Assembly: GCF_000828635.1 (NCBI RefSeq)
Contig: NZ_AP012547.1
Coordinates: forward strand, 1-64,000
Source: Sulfuritalea hydrogenivorans sk43H
GTDB lineage: Bacteria; Pseudomonadota; Gammaproteobacteria; Burkholderiales; Rhodocyclaceae
Length of the DNA stretch: 64,000 nt
Direction of reading: 5' to 3'
Shown here piece by piece: positions 11,846 through 20,342 of this stretch (its first letter is position 1; each line of letters opens with the position of its first letter). The notes beneath the pieces are model-generated. The model saw only the letters and a list, made by a program, of their open reading frames with translations, was not told the origin of the DNA and did no database searches. A program made the position numbers and the translations under genes.

Positions 11846-11870
11846 AAAGTCGGCGCCGGCGATACGGCGA
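11846..11870 (+). repeat. Dispersed 25-bp GC-rich repeat, intergenic copy
   Basis: One member of a repeat family found across this window. The family consensus is a 15-base head AAAGTCGGCGCTGGC and a 10-base tail GGNACGGCGA. This copy has head AAAGTCGGCGCCGGC and tail GATACGGCGA. It lies between the AbiE operon and the Fic gene. Confidence 0.65.
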
Positions 11871-12035
11871 GATGTGCCGGAGTAGTTCCGGTTTCCCCGG
11901 TTCGGGTGTAGTTGCCGGCTTGGCTTAAGGGCAGCCACGTGTACGCGCTGGCCGCCGGAACTTTGGGCTCCATGAACGGCGGCCAATCCAGCGGCTATGG
12001 CAGAATGGGTGTAAATGGGTGTAGTATTGGTGCCC

Positions 12036-13085
12036 ATGATCCGCTCCGACGCCATCCAGATAACTCCCGAGATCCTGAGCCTCATCGCCGGCATCGATGA
12101 ATTCAAGGGTGCTTGGCGCGCGCTCGGCACCCTCGCGCCGGACCGGCTTTCCGCATTGCTCCGCGTCGCCACCATCGAGAGCATCGGCTCGTCCACCCGC
12201 ATCGAGGGCAGCCGGCTGTCGGACCGTGAAGTCGAGCGCTTGCTGTCCAAGCTGCAGATCAAGTCCTTCGCCACCCGCGACGAACAGGAAGTGGCGGGCT
12301 ACGCCGAGGTCATGGAGCTGATCTTCTCGTCCTGGCAGGACATCGCGCTGACCGAGAACCACATCAAGCAACTGCACCGTGATCTGCTGACCTGGAGCGA
12401 GAAAGACGCCAGGCATCGAGGCAACTACAAGACCTCCACCAACAGCGTGGTCGCCTTCGACGAGAACGGCAAACAGTTGGGCGTGGTGTTCGAAACCGCC
12501 ACGCCCTTCGACACGCCGCGCCTGATGACCGAGCTGGTCGCGTGGTTCAACGGCGAGCGCGCCGCCGCGCGGCTCCACCCGCTGCTGCTCATCGGCATCT
12601 GGGTCGTGGTGTTTCTGGAGATCCACCCCTTTCAGGACGGCAATGGCCGTCTGAGCCGGGTGCTGACCACGCTGCTGTTGCTGCAGGCCGGCTACGCCTA
12701 TGTGCCCTACAGCTCGCTCGAAAGCGTGATCGAGCAGAGCAAGGAAGCCTACTACCTCGCGCTGCGGCAGACGCAAGGGACGATCCGGACCGAATCTCCG
12801 GACTGGCAGCCATGGCTGGTCTTTTTCCTGCGTGCGCTGGCCGAGCAAGTTCGACGCCTGAATCGCAAGGTGGAGCGCGAAAAGATCGTGCTGGCCGCAT
12901 TGCCTGAACTCTCGCTGCAGATCGTCGAGTTCGCGAGGGAACATGGGCGCGTGACGATGGGGGATGCGATGCGGCTGACCGGCGGCAATCGCAACACGCT
13001 CAAGCAACACTTCCGGGCTTTGGTGGAGCAAGGCCACCTCAGCCAGCACGGCGCCGGTCGGGGCGCCTGGTACGGGTTGCGATAG
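12036..13085 (+). CDS. Fic-domain protein (AMPylation-type, class II)
   Basis: Fic enzymes transfer AMP or other nucleotides onto target-protein hydroxyls. The 349-residue protein has the full Fic motif HPFQDGNGRLSR with catalytic His197. It also has an N-terminal inhibitory motif (Ser53 with Glu57-Gly58 in SSTRIEG), which makes it a self-inhibited class II Fic. A C-terminal helix-turn-helix-like segment (MGDAMRLTGGNRNTLKQHF) suggests DNA binding, as in many chromosomal Fic-wHTH proteins. ATG 12036 is preferred; the frame is open to 12015. The gene stands alone between the AbiE and HEPN/MNT pairs. Just upstream, at 12005-12022, ATGGGTGTA occurs twice in tandem. Confidence 0.9.
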   Translation: MIRSDAIQITPEILSLIAGIDEFKGAWRALGTLAPDRLSALLRVATIESIGSSTRIEGSRLSDREVERLLSKLQIKSFATRDEQEVAGYAEVMELIFSSWQDIALTENHIKQLHRDLLTWSEKDARHRGNYKTSTNSVVAFDENGKQLGVVFETATPFDTPRLMTELVAWFNGERAAARLHPLLLIGIWVVVFLEIHPFQDGNGRLSRVLTTLLLLQAGYAYVPYSSLESVIEQSKEAYYLALRQTQGTIRTESPDWQPWLVFFLRALAEQVRRLNRKVEREKIVLAALPELSLQIVEFAREHGRVTMGDAMRLTGGNRNTLKQHFRALVEQGHLSQHGAGRGAWYGLR

Positions 13086-13164
13086 ACCTGCCCGGAAACC
13101 CTCATTCCCTTGTCGCTCAGCACGTTGCAGTAGTTTCAGAGTTACTGGACGAGGGTGGAGGCGT

Positions 13165-13584
13165 TCAAAGGGAAGGCAGCGACTCCAGTCGTTCCGCCAC
13201 CTTGCGGCAGGCGGCAATCAGGTCGGCGACCAGACGCTCATCGACATTGAAATCGCCTTCGTACTCGCCCAGGTTGCGCACGTCGTGGCATTTCGCCAAT
13301 ACACGCCAGACTTCCGGGCCGAGCCCAAGCGTATGCGGCAGCAATTGAAAAACAATGTAGCGGTTGGTCGAACGATAGCCGTGGCGACGCAAGGCAGCGA
13401 GGCAAAGCGCATGGGCAGCGTTGTAAGCCAGATCGAATCGGCCCTCGAGCGACAGCCCCGCGAACTCCGCGTCCTTCAGCCTGACCAGACCGAAGCGGCA
13501 CAGACCGGCGAACTCCTTTGCGTCCGGCGGTTCCGCCTTCAGCGGCTTGCCGAAGCCGGTCAGGTTCTCAAATGGCGAGGTCAT
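13165..13584 (-). CDS. HEPN-domain protein (toxin half of an HEPN/MNT pair)
   Basis: A 139-residue all-helical protein encoded directly after an MNT nucleotidyltransferase, overlapping it by 17 bases. HEPN proteins in such pairs are RNases that the MNT partner silences by adding AMP to a tyrosine. Here the signature region reads CHDVRNLGEYEGDF. Arg and a following Tyr are present, but the His of the usual RX4HXY motif is not visible at the expected place. The protein may be a variant RNase or have lost activity. The pairing and order are the strongest evidence for the call. Confidence 0.7.
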   Translation of the reverse strand: MTSPFENLTGFGKPLKAEPPDAKEFAGLCRFGLVRLKDAEFAGLSLEGRFDLAYNAAHALCLAALRRHGYRSTNRYIVFQLLPHTLGLGPEVWRVLAKCHDVRNLGEYEGDFNVDERLVADLIAACRKVAERLESLPSL

Positions 13585-14179
13585 CGTCGCCGCCGATCAG
13601 CCAGAGCTTGGGTTGCGCCAGCACCCGTGTGACGAAAGCGCTGTCGCCGGCCACGCGCTTAGCCAGTTCCTTGCGGGTCATCAGGGTCGGATTCACCGGG
13701 CGGCCGAGCCGGGCGCCGACATCCTCCAGCACCGCGAAGACATCGGCGTAGCCCAGCGTGTCGCTGATCAGCATCAGGTCGATGTCGCTTGCCGCCGTGT
13801 CCTGTCGCTTCGCCACCGATCCATAGACGAAGGCCGCAGCGATCTTCTTCGCCAGCGGCGCCAGCGCCTCGCGCAGGGGCTCGGCCAGACCAACCGTCTT
13901 CTGCGCAATGCCGCACAGTTCGGCATAGATCGGCGAATCCGGGTTGGCCCGGTAGTGCTTCTGGTTGCCCAGCGGATGCATCGTCACCAGCCCGCTCTGG
14001 GCCAGCCGCGCCAGCTCGCGCTGAACCGCGCCCGAGCCGGCACCGGTGAGCCCGATCAGCTCCGTGGCGTAGAAACTGCGCTCCGGCTGGCCGAAGATCA
14101 GGCCCAGCACCCGCTGCTGCGTGCCCGAAAACAGGGCATCGGCGAGGCTGGTCTGTGTGGAAGGCGCTTTGTTGTTCAT
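13568..14179 (-). CDS. MNT nucleotidyltransferase with N-terminal winged helix (antitoxin)
   Basis: A 203-residue protein with two parts. An N-terminal winged-helix DNA-binding domain (about residues 12-75, including YATELIGLTGAGSGAVQREL) precedes a minimal nucleotidyltransferase domain with GSVAKRQDTAASDIDLML, the GS and paired Asp residues of the MNT family. It should AMPylate and neutralise the HEPN partner, and the winged helix probably represses the operon. I chose ATG 14179; ATG 14185 is also in frame. No Shine-Dalgarno site precedes either. A promoter with two palindromes lies immediately upstream and would give a nearly leaderless message. Confidence 0.82.
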   Translation of the reverse strand: MNNKAPSTQTSLADALFSGTQQRVLGLIFGQPERSFYATELIGLTGAGSGAVQRELARLAQSGLVTMHPLGNQKHYRANPDSPIYAELCGIAQKTVGLAEPLREALAPLAKKIAAAFVYGSVAKRQDTAASDIDLMLISDTLGYADVFAVLEDVGARLGRPVNPTLMTRKELAKRVAGDSAFVTRVLAQPKLWLIGGDDDLAI

Positions 14180-14221
14180 GCCCATTTTGGGAATATTAAT
14201 GCCCAGAATGGGCATAGTCAA
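14178..14221 (-). promoter_or_regulatory. HEPN/MNT promoter with operator filling the -35/-10 spacer
   Basis: On the minus strand, -35 TTGACT (14221-14216) and -10 TAATAT (14198-14193) are exactly 17 bases apart. The whole spacer is the perfect inverted repeat ATGCCCA-n3-TGGGCAT (14215-14199). A second, near-perfect copy lies at 14178-14194, centred 21 bases away (two helical turns), over the transcript start and start codon. This is a textbook layout for autorepression, most likely by the winged-helix MNT protein. Confidence 0.7.
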
Positions 14222-14229
14222 TGATTGTG

Positions 14230-14254
14230 AAAGTCGGCGCTGGCGGGACGGCGA
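14230..14254 (+). repeat. Dispersed 25-bp GC-rich repeat, at the break of the DUF599 remnant
   Basis: A perfect consensus copy, head AAAGTCGGCGCTGGC and tail GGGACGGCGA. It lies exactly where similarity of the DUF599 pseudogene to its family ends, and just upstream of the HEPN/MNT promoter. Confidence 0.75.
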
Positions 14255-14564
14255 CCATCGCCTGCACCCGCTCCACCGCGCCGAGGCTGCTGATCAGGCC
14301 GGCGATGATGAACAGCGTGGTGGTGATGAACAGGTTGTCGCTGCGCATCACCGTCTGCAACACCACCGTGTCGGCGATCCGGTTTTCCCGCTCCAGCACC
14401 CGCCGCATTCAGCGCAGCCGGTATTCGTGCAGCACGCTGGCCAGCTCGCGCGTGCCCCAGCGGCGATGGTCCGCGTACCAGGCGTAGCCGACCCAGCAGA
14501 GAAAGAACCAGCCCAGCGCCAGAATGTCGGGCAGCGGCAAGATCGACGTATGGGTGAAGGCCAT
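14255..14564 (-). pseudogene. DUF599 membrane-protein remnant with an internal stop
   Basis: From ATG 14564 the frame reads MAFTHTSILPLPDILALGW, then a hydrophobic segment and YADHRRWGTRELASVLHEYRLR. A TGA stop (14411-14409) interrupts it, after which the same frame continues MRRVLERENRIADTVVLQTV and a second membrane segment ending LGAVERVQAM. DUF599 proteins have these pieces in one chain, with Trp where the TGA stands, so a TGG-to-TGA change is likely. DUF599 proteins are usually well over 200 residues. This one stops matching after about 100, at the repeat copy 14230-14254, so the 3' half is gone. Confidence 0.65.
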
Positions 14565-14698
14565 GGCGGTCCTTGTTGGGAGTGGGGAGCTTGCCGTTCG
14601 GGGTTGATTGTAGGCGCAGGGGTTGGATTCTCCGGCGGTTCGGCGGGGCAGGAGGCGTGCTTCGGGGGTGCGGGGTTGCCGTGAGTCCAGTACCCACA

Positions 14699-14723
14699 AA
14701 AGTCGGCGCTGGCGGTACGGCGA
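14699..14723 (+). repeat. Dispersed 25-bp GC-rich repeat, left flank of the defence cassette
   Basis: A perfect consensus copy (head AAAGTCGGCGCTGGC, tail GGTACGGCGA). It lies in the 237-base gap between the DUF599 remnant and the lower-GC methyltransferase/ATPase block. The rest of that gap shows only an imperfect inverted repeat (CTGAGC/GCTCAG, about 14762-14796). Confidence 0.75.
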
Positions 14724-14801
14724 TTCGATCACTCGAAGCAACCGCGCTCAATTTTCTATTCCTGAGCGCGTGGTGGCGCTCGATCACGGCTCAGGGCATA
14801 G

Positions 14802-17800
14802 TCAAGAGTCTCTGTGCAGCAGACTATAAAAAGGTGTGCCCTTAAGAACCTCCCCCAAGACATCAAACGTCTTGAATAAGCACTCGTGTACCGCGAGCGA
14901 CTTTACGCGTTCCGCCAATGGACTCGTTTCACCGCTTAGCCCCAGAGCTCCAAGTTCTTGCGGCGTAACGTTCGGCACTTTGTGGATGAACCAGGTCAAT
15001 AGCGGCTCCCTGTAGTCCGTGGCACCAGCCTTGAAGTGCTTCAGGTACTGTGATGCTAATATCACGCCCACGCCGAACTCCCGTCCTTGTAGCAAGACCT
15101 TGCGCAATACGTCGAATTCGTATCGCATGATGTTGTCTGCTTCGTCGACCAGCAAGAAGGAATCGATGACCCTCAATTGTGGACTGGCCCCGATATAAGG
15201 CCGCTTTGGTATGCGCAACATGTGTTCATAGAACATGTTCAACATGATGGCCACTAGCATGTTTTTGGACTTGTCATCCTGCCCTAGGGCATCCAGCGAG
15301 ATGATTACTATGCCATCCAAGAATTTGTCAAAGCCATCCCCGGCAATGGGTTCACGTGAAAATATTTCCATGTCGACCAAGTCGTCGATGATTGAAAGCG
15401 GCGCATCCGACTTGTTGCCTAATAGGACTTGGTAATTCGAGTGAACGTCATAAATTGTCGGCTGCCGACCAAGTAACTTGCAGTTCTCATATGCTTCGCG
15501 TACGGCTCGCTTGAGCTGTTGCCGCTGCACTGGGCCAATTCCTGTGTAGATCTTGTCCAATACGTCCGAAAAGAACTTGAACCTGTCCAGCCATGGCGTC
15601 ATGGACTCGCCCGCCCCTGCCACATCAAATAGGTTCAATGGCAGGTGATGCGGTTTCACCACCTTCGCCCCAACCGCTTTTACGAAATCCTCGGAGCTAT
15701 AGTCCTTCTTGTAGTCAAAGATCAATACCCTTGGCGTCACGCCTTGGTTGTCTTTTCCACTCTTTGCGATCTGGTAGACCAACGACTTCAGCAATTGGGT
15801 CTTGCCTGTCCCCAGATCCCCAACTACGCCGACGTTCAATTGGTTCAGCCTCGTATCACTGAGGTTGACGCGTCGAGTTTCGGGACGGAAGCCATCCACT
15901 GTTTCACCTATCAACACCTCAATACCGGAGCTCGCCTTGCCTGGGTGGCTAACACCCTCTGGGCTTTCTGGGCCTGTAGCCTGTGGCGGTGTCGTTGTTG
16001 ATGGAGTGCCCTCGGGTTCTGTTGGTTCGGAAACCCCATCAGGCTCCGGAAGTTCTTCGCCGCTGTCTGTGGCCGACGGACTTTCCTGCTTGCTCGCAGC
16101 GTCCACGTTATCAGGCGTGGGCGCCGACTTTGGCGGGGGAATTTCGGCTGCGCCAGCAGCCTTCAGGGCGGCCGGGAACATTCCCCAATCACCCAGTCCT
16201 GCCCCTATCGCCGCATAGATGGACGGAGTGTCGTCCTTGACCACCGACGCCGCGTCACTATGGCCAAGGACGATGGTCTCCTTGAATCCGTCGCCATCCG
16301 TATCACGGGGGCCACTCGAAGTTGATCCGTCGATGACGATTAGTCGACCATGCTTGTCAATTTCCAGGGCCGTTTCATCCGAAAGGATCGCCTCCACTAC
16401 GCGGGCATGGTAGCCAGACCATTTGGACCCCTGTTTTGCAACGTGCGACTGTTGGCTGTAGACCCTAAAGCCAAAACCGATCATGGATGTGAGCAGGTGT
16501 TGGAAGGCTAGCTTCCACATCGATAGGTCCGGATCCAGTGCCCGCTTCCTAAGCTCCCCAAATAGGTCAGACAGTGACTTTGACTGGCCTAGTGCGTCTT
16601 GGCACGCCGCGACCGGCATTGGCCCGTTCGCGCTGCGATACTTGACCTCAACCGCAGTCAACTTCATGGAAACTCGGGATTCAGACAAACGTATGCCAAC
16701 GACGATAAGGTCTGGCCGCTGGTTTGATTCCTTCCCAACGGCATGGGTCAAGTCGTCCAAATATCCCTTGAATGGGTCAATCGGAATGACAAGGAGGAGC
16801 TGCGTCTCCAAATCCGACTCAACCAAGGTCGGCAGCAAACCCTGGCCCGCCATCTGGTTTATCCGAAACTCGTCCTGCAAGACGCGCGAAGCCACGAACA
16901 AGCCCAAGTCTCCGCTCGCCCCAGAATGCCCACTGGAAAGGCCCCGCACCGTCGGAATGCCCCGGCGTGCGACTTCAAGGATCGCCTCGTCCAACCTCGA
17001 GTCACTGATCTCCTCGCAGCCTGGGAGGCGGCATAGCACTAACCTAAGGGTTTCGCGATCCAGGTCCTTGATCCCAGACAGCAGGTAATAGCCGTTGCTA
17101 TCACCGGCACGACTGGAATAGGAAGGTAGGTCATAGTCCCACAGGTATGTACCCTCCAGCCATCCGCCAAGGAAGCAGGCAGGATCAATCGCTGACGAGG
17201 AAACTGCAGCGTAGTCAGCGTTGGCTTCCGTCAATACTTTTTTGATCGCATTGACGCTTGGGGCGAACGTATAACCGATCTTCGAGGGTCCAACGTTCTC
17301 TAGCCTAACGATGGCAGCCATCGTCTTGTCCGCTAGCCCATCCCCGCTTGGCGGCGTGGCGTATCCAGTGCGCGATTCACTGAGGAAGGCGCCAGAGCCG
17401 GCCTTGAGTTGTTGGCGAACGCGATATCGGATCAGGCCACCAAACCCAATTGGTGAGCCAACCTTGGTGCTATCGCATCCCTCACTGGATGTCTCAAGCT
17501 GGGCAATTATCCCTAGGTCTGGGCGAATTCCCGAGTCTCCAGTCCCATACCACCTCACGGAATTACCGGTGTCCTCAGCAAGGTTGGAGATTTCGGCGTC
17601 ATCTGGCCGTGCCGAATCGTCCCGTCCGTCCAGGATTTGGATGTGCCTTGGGCCAAGCGACCTTAGCTGCATCGCTGGCTCATCGGAAGCACCAAATGCC
17701 TTGCGACACCATGAAACCAAGCCCTCGTTGCAAGCGCTATTCTGCCCCGCCGCGCTAGTCACAAGGACATTCAGTACCGGTTTTGCTACAAGCATGGCTG

Positions 17801-20342
17801 ATACGTCACCTAGGGCACGGTGGACTTGAGACACGCTAAAACCACTTGCAACGCCCCCAACGAGGATCCCTAGTTCGCGATCAAACGGCGCCCTGCCCGC
17901 AAGCCTGGGCAACCGGTCAAGGCGCTCTGAGTTCCACAATACGGACCAGTAGTCGGAACTACATTCCACCGAAAGGAACGGTCGTCCCTTGATGTCACCC
18001 GACGCGGTGATGAGGGGAAGGACTATCGAATCGGGGACTGCATCAGGATCCAAAATGCTTGCGGCCGGGCAAGGAAGCTTCCTGGCAGCTTGGAACAAGG
18101 TACGCTGGGCCAAGCAATGCCATGCGAGCCTGATTGGGTGTAGTGGCGAAACCAAGATCGCATAGGGCTCAGGTACCAAGGTCGCGCCATCCGACTCGAA
18201 CTCGGTCAAGATCGATAGGTCAATCCAAGCTGCAACGCTTGGTTCCGCCTCCAGCCATTCGAGGTACGAACGAACGTAACCCTCAACCGTTTCGGCGAAC
18301 CCGGCATCGTTTGCAAGCCATTCCCCAAGCTTTGCGGCCTCAACCAGTCCGTTGCCGTCCTTCCCTCGAACTCGCGCCGCCAAGTCTTGCCGACACTCAA
18401 GGAACTGTGCGGGCGGCTGGAAGGCGCTGGGCTCTGGCCTCGGGTCATGTAGGAACGCCCCCTTGGAAAGGATTGTGTCCTGTTGTGAACCCCAGTCACG
18501 GGCCCTCCAATCACTTGCGTAATCCGCCGCCAATGCCAACGGATAGAACGAATGGGCAATCTGGTCTTGGTCAAGCATCCAGCCCTCAAGATCCGTGCAA
18601 CGTAGGTGCCGATTGACATGCACGTCCGTTGTCGCCCTCCGATGCCGGTTCATACGTATGAGGCGCTCAAACTCACTTCCGCAATGGTCAGGGGTGGAAT
18701 CCTCACAGGTAAGGTAAATGCGGACCGTGGCCTCCGGCTCGCCATCACGCTGTATTACTATGTCGTAAAAGCAATCAGCAGTCGCATCAACTTCAAAACC
18801 GTACGTTGTCTCCGAGGCCTTCGCTATTGGAGACGTCCTTTCCTCGGCAACCCCGCCACTCTCATCACTACCACTGGCGGTGTCGCCAACCGAGACGCCC
18901 AACCCCACATATACGTCAAGGTAGTGGCGGCCTTGGCCATTTAATGTCAGTGAGGTCTCATACGTGACCTTGGTCTTCTTGTCGCGGGAAGCCTTGGGGG
19001 CAGCAATCTTTGATGCCGTCCTCGAATAAACGATGAACCCTGGCTTCCAGGTGCTTAGCGAAATAACCCGGACGCTACCTTTCTTGAACCCCACCGCTTC
19101 GGCAGAATATCGAAGCTGGCTGCCATGCACGGGTAGCACGTCGTCGACAAGTCTACTGGCGCCAGAAACTGCCAATCGCCAATCCCGCTTGTTGGCAACT
19201 GCTCCTTCCCGAACTACGCTAACGTCTACCGGCGCCTCGCGTGCTTCTGGAAGGGAAACTTCAAGCTCCACGTCCGAGAGAACTACGGCGTTAATTCCCC
19301 GCGCAACTGGAATGATCGAATTCACACACTCGATCTTGATTGCTCCCCGAGGTCGATCAGACGTGTCTTCGAGTAACCGTTTCCACTTTTCGACGGTTAG
19401 GTAGGACCACCAATGTGGGGGCTCCCCAATTTCGTCACCCTGGAACGGAGCATAGAAATATTGGGGGGCGCGGGGAAAGGCAGTTGGGCGATCACACTTT
19501 TGGACAAGGTGGTCGCGGACCACATTAAGCGGTGGCAGGTCATCGGGCTCTGCATTTGCGCAAATGCGCTCAAAGCCGCCCGTGAAACCTGCGTCCTCCA
19601 TGTCACCAGCGAGGTCGCCGAGGACCCCAATTTGTTCACCCGCATCGACAAAGCCATCGTCCATGGGGGGGAATCCACAAGCCAAGCTCAGTGACGTCCC
19701 AAATGGGACGCTAGGGTCCGATATGGACCATATCCGGGACAAGACGGCCCACGCGCCTCGCCGGTCGACGCTGTGGCGGTGGGCCTCGTCCGCACCCTTG
19801 GCAGACTCCTCAACGAGGCGATGGGCATCATGCCTCTGCTCCGCTGAAGTCCACGGATGTCGATCAAGTGCGTCGTCGATCAGTTTCTGGATGAACTGGT
19901 CGTTTAGCCAATCCGAGATCGTTGCCGTTGCGGAATTGCTTGCCGCCGCAAGCCCAAACTCATCGCTCGCCGACGACAAGGACAAGCTAACCTGCCGTCC
20001 CCCTGGGGCAAGCAACGCAACAAAGCTTGGGCTCTGGGAATTCCGTACGGATAGCAAGTGGCTCGGCTCACATTGGCCAGACGCGCCAACAGCCGGGTTG
20101 TGCTGGCCTGGCGGCAACTGATCGAGTTGAAGCAACACGGGCAGGAGCATCAGCTGCCCATTTGGTAGGGCAACTTCAATTCCGCCCTCGTCCGCCAGAA
20201 GCTGCAATACCTCAAGCATCAGGTCATGTGGCGGGCCATGGAAAACGGTGCGGAACTCGGCTGTCGCTCCTTGCAGGTCCGCCACTTGGTTCCGAACACG
20301 ATCCCTGATCCGACTAGCAAGCTCCTGGGCTATTCGCTTCAC
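14802..20342 (-). CDS. Giant HerA/FtsK-type ATPase, DptH-like
   Basis: An 1846-residue protein, last gene of a four-gene coupled cassette. The C-terminal third is a HerA/FtsK/VirB4-like motor ATPase: Walker A GDLGTGKTQ (Lys1514), FDYKKDY soon after, Walker B FLLVDEADN (Asp1733-Glu1734) and a sensor ILASQ near 1760. Residues about 1397-1469 are a Pro/Ser/Glu-rich linker. Before it lies a possible PD-(D/E)XK nuclease core, RPDLIVV (Asp1211) then AVEVKYR (Glu1232, Lys1234). The first 1200 residues I do not recognise. Size, order and ATPase type resemble DptH/DndH of phosphorothioate-dependent restriction, but no dnd modification genes are here. It overlaps the upstream gene by 4 bases (ATGA). 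Codon use is less GC-rich than neighbours. Confidence 0.6.
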   Translation of the reverse strand: MKRIAQELASRIRDRVRNQVADLQGATAEFRTVFHGPPHDLMLEVLQLLADEGGIEVALPNGQLMLLPVLLQLDQLPPGQHNPAVGASGQCEPSHLLSVRNSQSPSFVALLAPGGRQVSLSLSSASDEFGLAAASNSATATISDWLNDQFIQKLIDDALDRHPWTSAEQRHDAHRLVEESAKGADEAHRHSVDRRGAWAVLSRIWSISDPSVPFGTSLSLACGFPPMDDGFVDAGEQIGVLGDLAGDMEDAGFTGGFERICANAEPDDLPPLNVVRDHLVQKCDRPTAFPRAPQYFYAPFQGDEIGEPPHWWSYLTVEKWKRLLEDTSDRPRGAIKIECVNSIIPVARGINAVVLSDVELEVSLPEAREAPVDVSVVREGAVANKRDWRLAVSGASRLVDDVLPVHGSQLRYSAEAVGFKKGSVRVISLSTWKPGFIVYSRTASKIAAPKASRDKKTKVTYETSLTLNGQGRHYLDVYVGLGVSVGDTASGSDESGGVAEERTSPIAKASETTYGFEVDATADCFYDIVIQRDGEPEATVRIYLTCEDSTPDHCGSEFERLIRMNRHRRATTDVHVNRHLRCTDLEGWMLDQDQIAHSFYPLALAADYASDWRARDWGSQQDTILSKGAFLHDPRPEPSAFQPPAQFLECRQDLAARVRGKDGNGLVEAAKLGEWLANDAGFAETVEGYVRSYLEWLEAEPSVAAWIDLSILTEFESDGATLVPEPYAILVSPLHPIRLAWHCLAQRTLFQAARKLPCPAASILDPDAVPDSIVLPLITASGDIKGRPFLSVECSSDYWSVLWNSERLDRLPRLAGRAPFDRELGILVGGVASGFSVSQVHRALGDVSAMLVAKPVLNVLVTSAAGQNSACNEGLVSWCRKAFGASDEPAMQLRSLGPRHIQILDGRDDSARPDDAEISNLAEDTGNSVRWYGTGDSGIRPDLGIIAQLETSSEGCDSTKVGSPIGFGGLIRYRVRQQLKAGSGAFLSESRTGYATPPSGDGLADKTMAAIVRLENVGPSKIGYTFAPSVNAIKKVLTEANADYAAVSSSAIDPACFLGGWLEGTYLWDYDLPSYSSRAGDSNGYYLLSGIKDLDRETLRLVLCRLPGCEEISDSRLDEAILEVARRGIPTVRGLSSGHSGASGDLGLFVASRVLQDEFRINQMAGQGLLPTLVESDLETQLLLVIPIDPFKGYLDDLTHAVGKESNQRPDLIVVGIRLSESRVSMKLTAVEVKYRSANGPMPVAACQDALGQSKSLSDLFGELRKRALDPDLSMWKLAFQHLLTSMIGFGFRVYSQQSHVAKQGSKWSGYHARVVEAILSDETALEIDKHGRLIVIDGSTSSGPRDTDGDGFKETIVLGHSDAASVVKDDTPSIYAAIGAGLGDWGMFPAALKAAGAAEIPPPKSAPTPDNVDAASKQESPSATDSGEELPEPDGVSEPTEPEGTPSTTTPPQATGPESPEGVSHPGKASSGIEVLIGETVDGFRPETRRVNLSDTRLNQLNVGVVGDLGTGKTQLLKSLVYQIAKSGKDNQGVTPRVLIFDYKKDYSSEDFVKAVGAKVVKPHHLPLNLFDVAGAGESMTPWLDRFKFFSDVLDKIYTGIGPVQRQQLKRAVREAYENCKLLGRQPTIYDVHSNYQVLLGNKSDAPLSIIDDLVDMEIFSREPIAGDGFDKFLDGIVIISLDALGQDDKSKNMLVAIMLNMFYEHMLRIPKRPYIGASPQLRVIDSFLLVDEADNIMRYEFDVLRKVLLQGREFGVGVILASQYLKHFKAGATDYREPLLTWFIHKVPNVTPQELGALGLSGETSPLAERVKSLAVHECLFKTFDVLGEVLKGTPFYSLLHRDS

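Noticed and set aside
11744-12035. A separate gene in the gap between AbiEi and Fic
   Set aside because: Frames there are short and lack starts or family features; the gap holds the AbiE promoter, operators and one repeat copy.
14218-14787. A 189-codon minus-strand frame across the DUF599 remnant
   Set aside because: It runs out of frame through the pseudogene and both repeat copies; its Pro-rich sequence comes from the repeats.
14210-14805. A 12-base direct repeat GGGCATAGTCAA at 14210-14221 and 14794-14805, possibly attachment sites around the DUF599 remnant
   Set aside because: A few 12-base matches within 600 bases are expected by chance in a 64-kb window, and nothing between the copies looks mobile.
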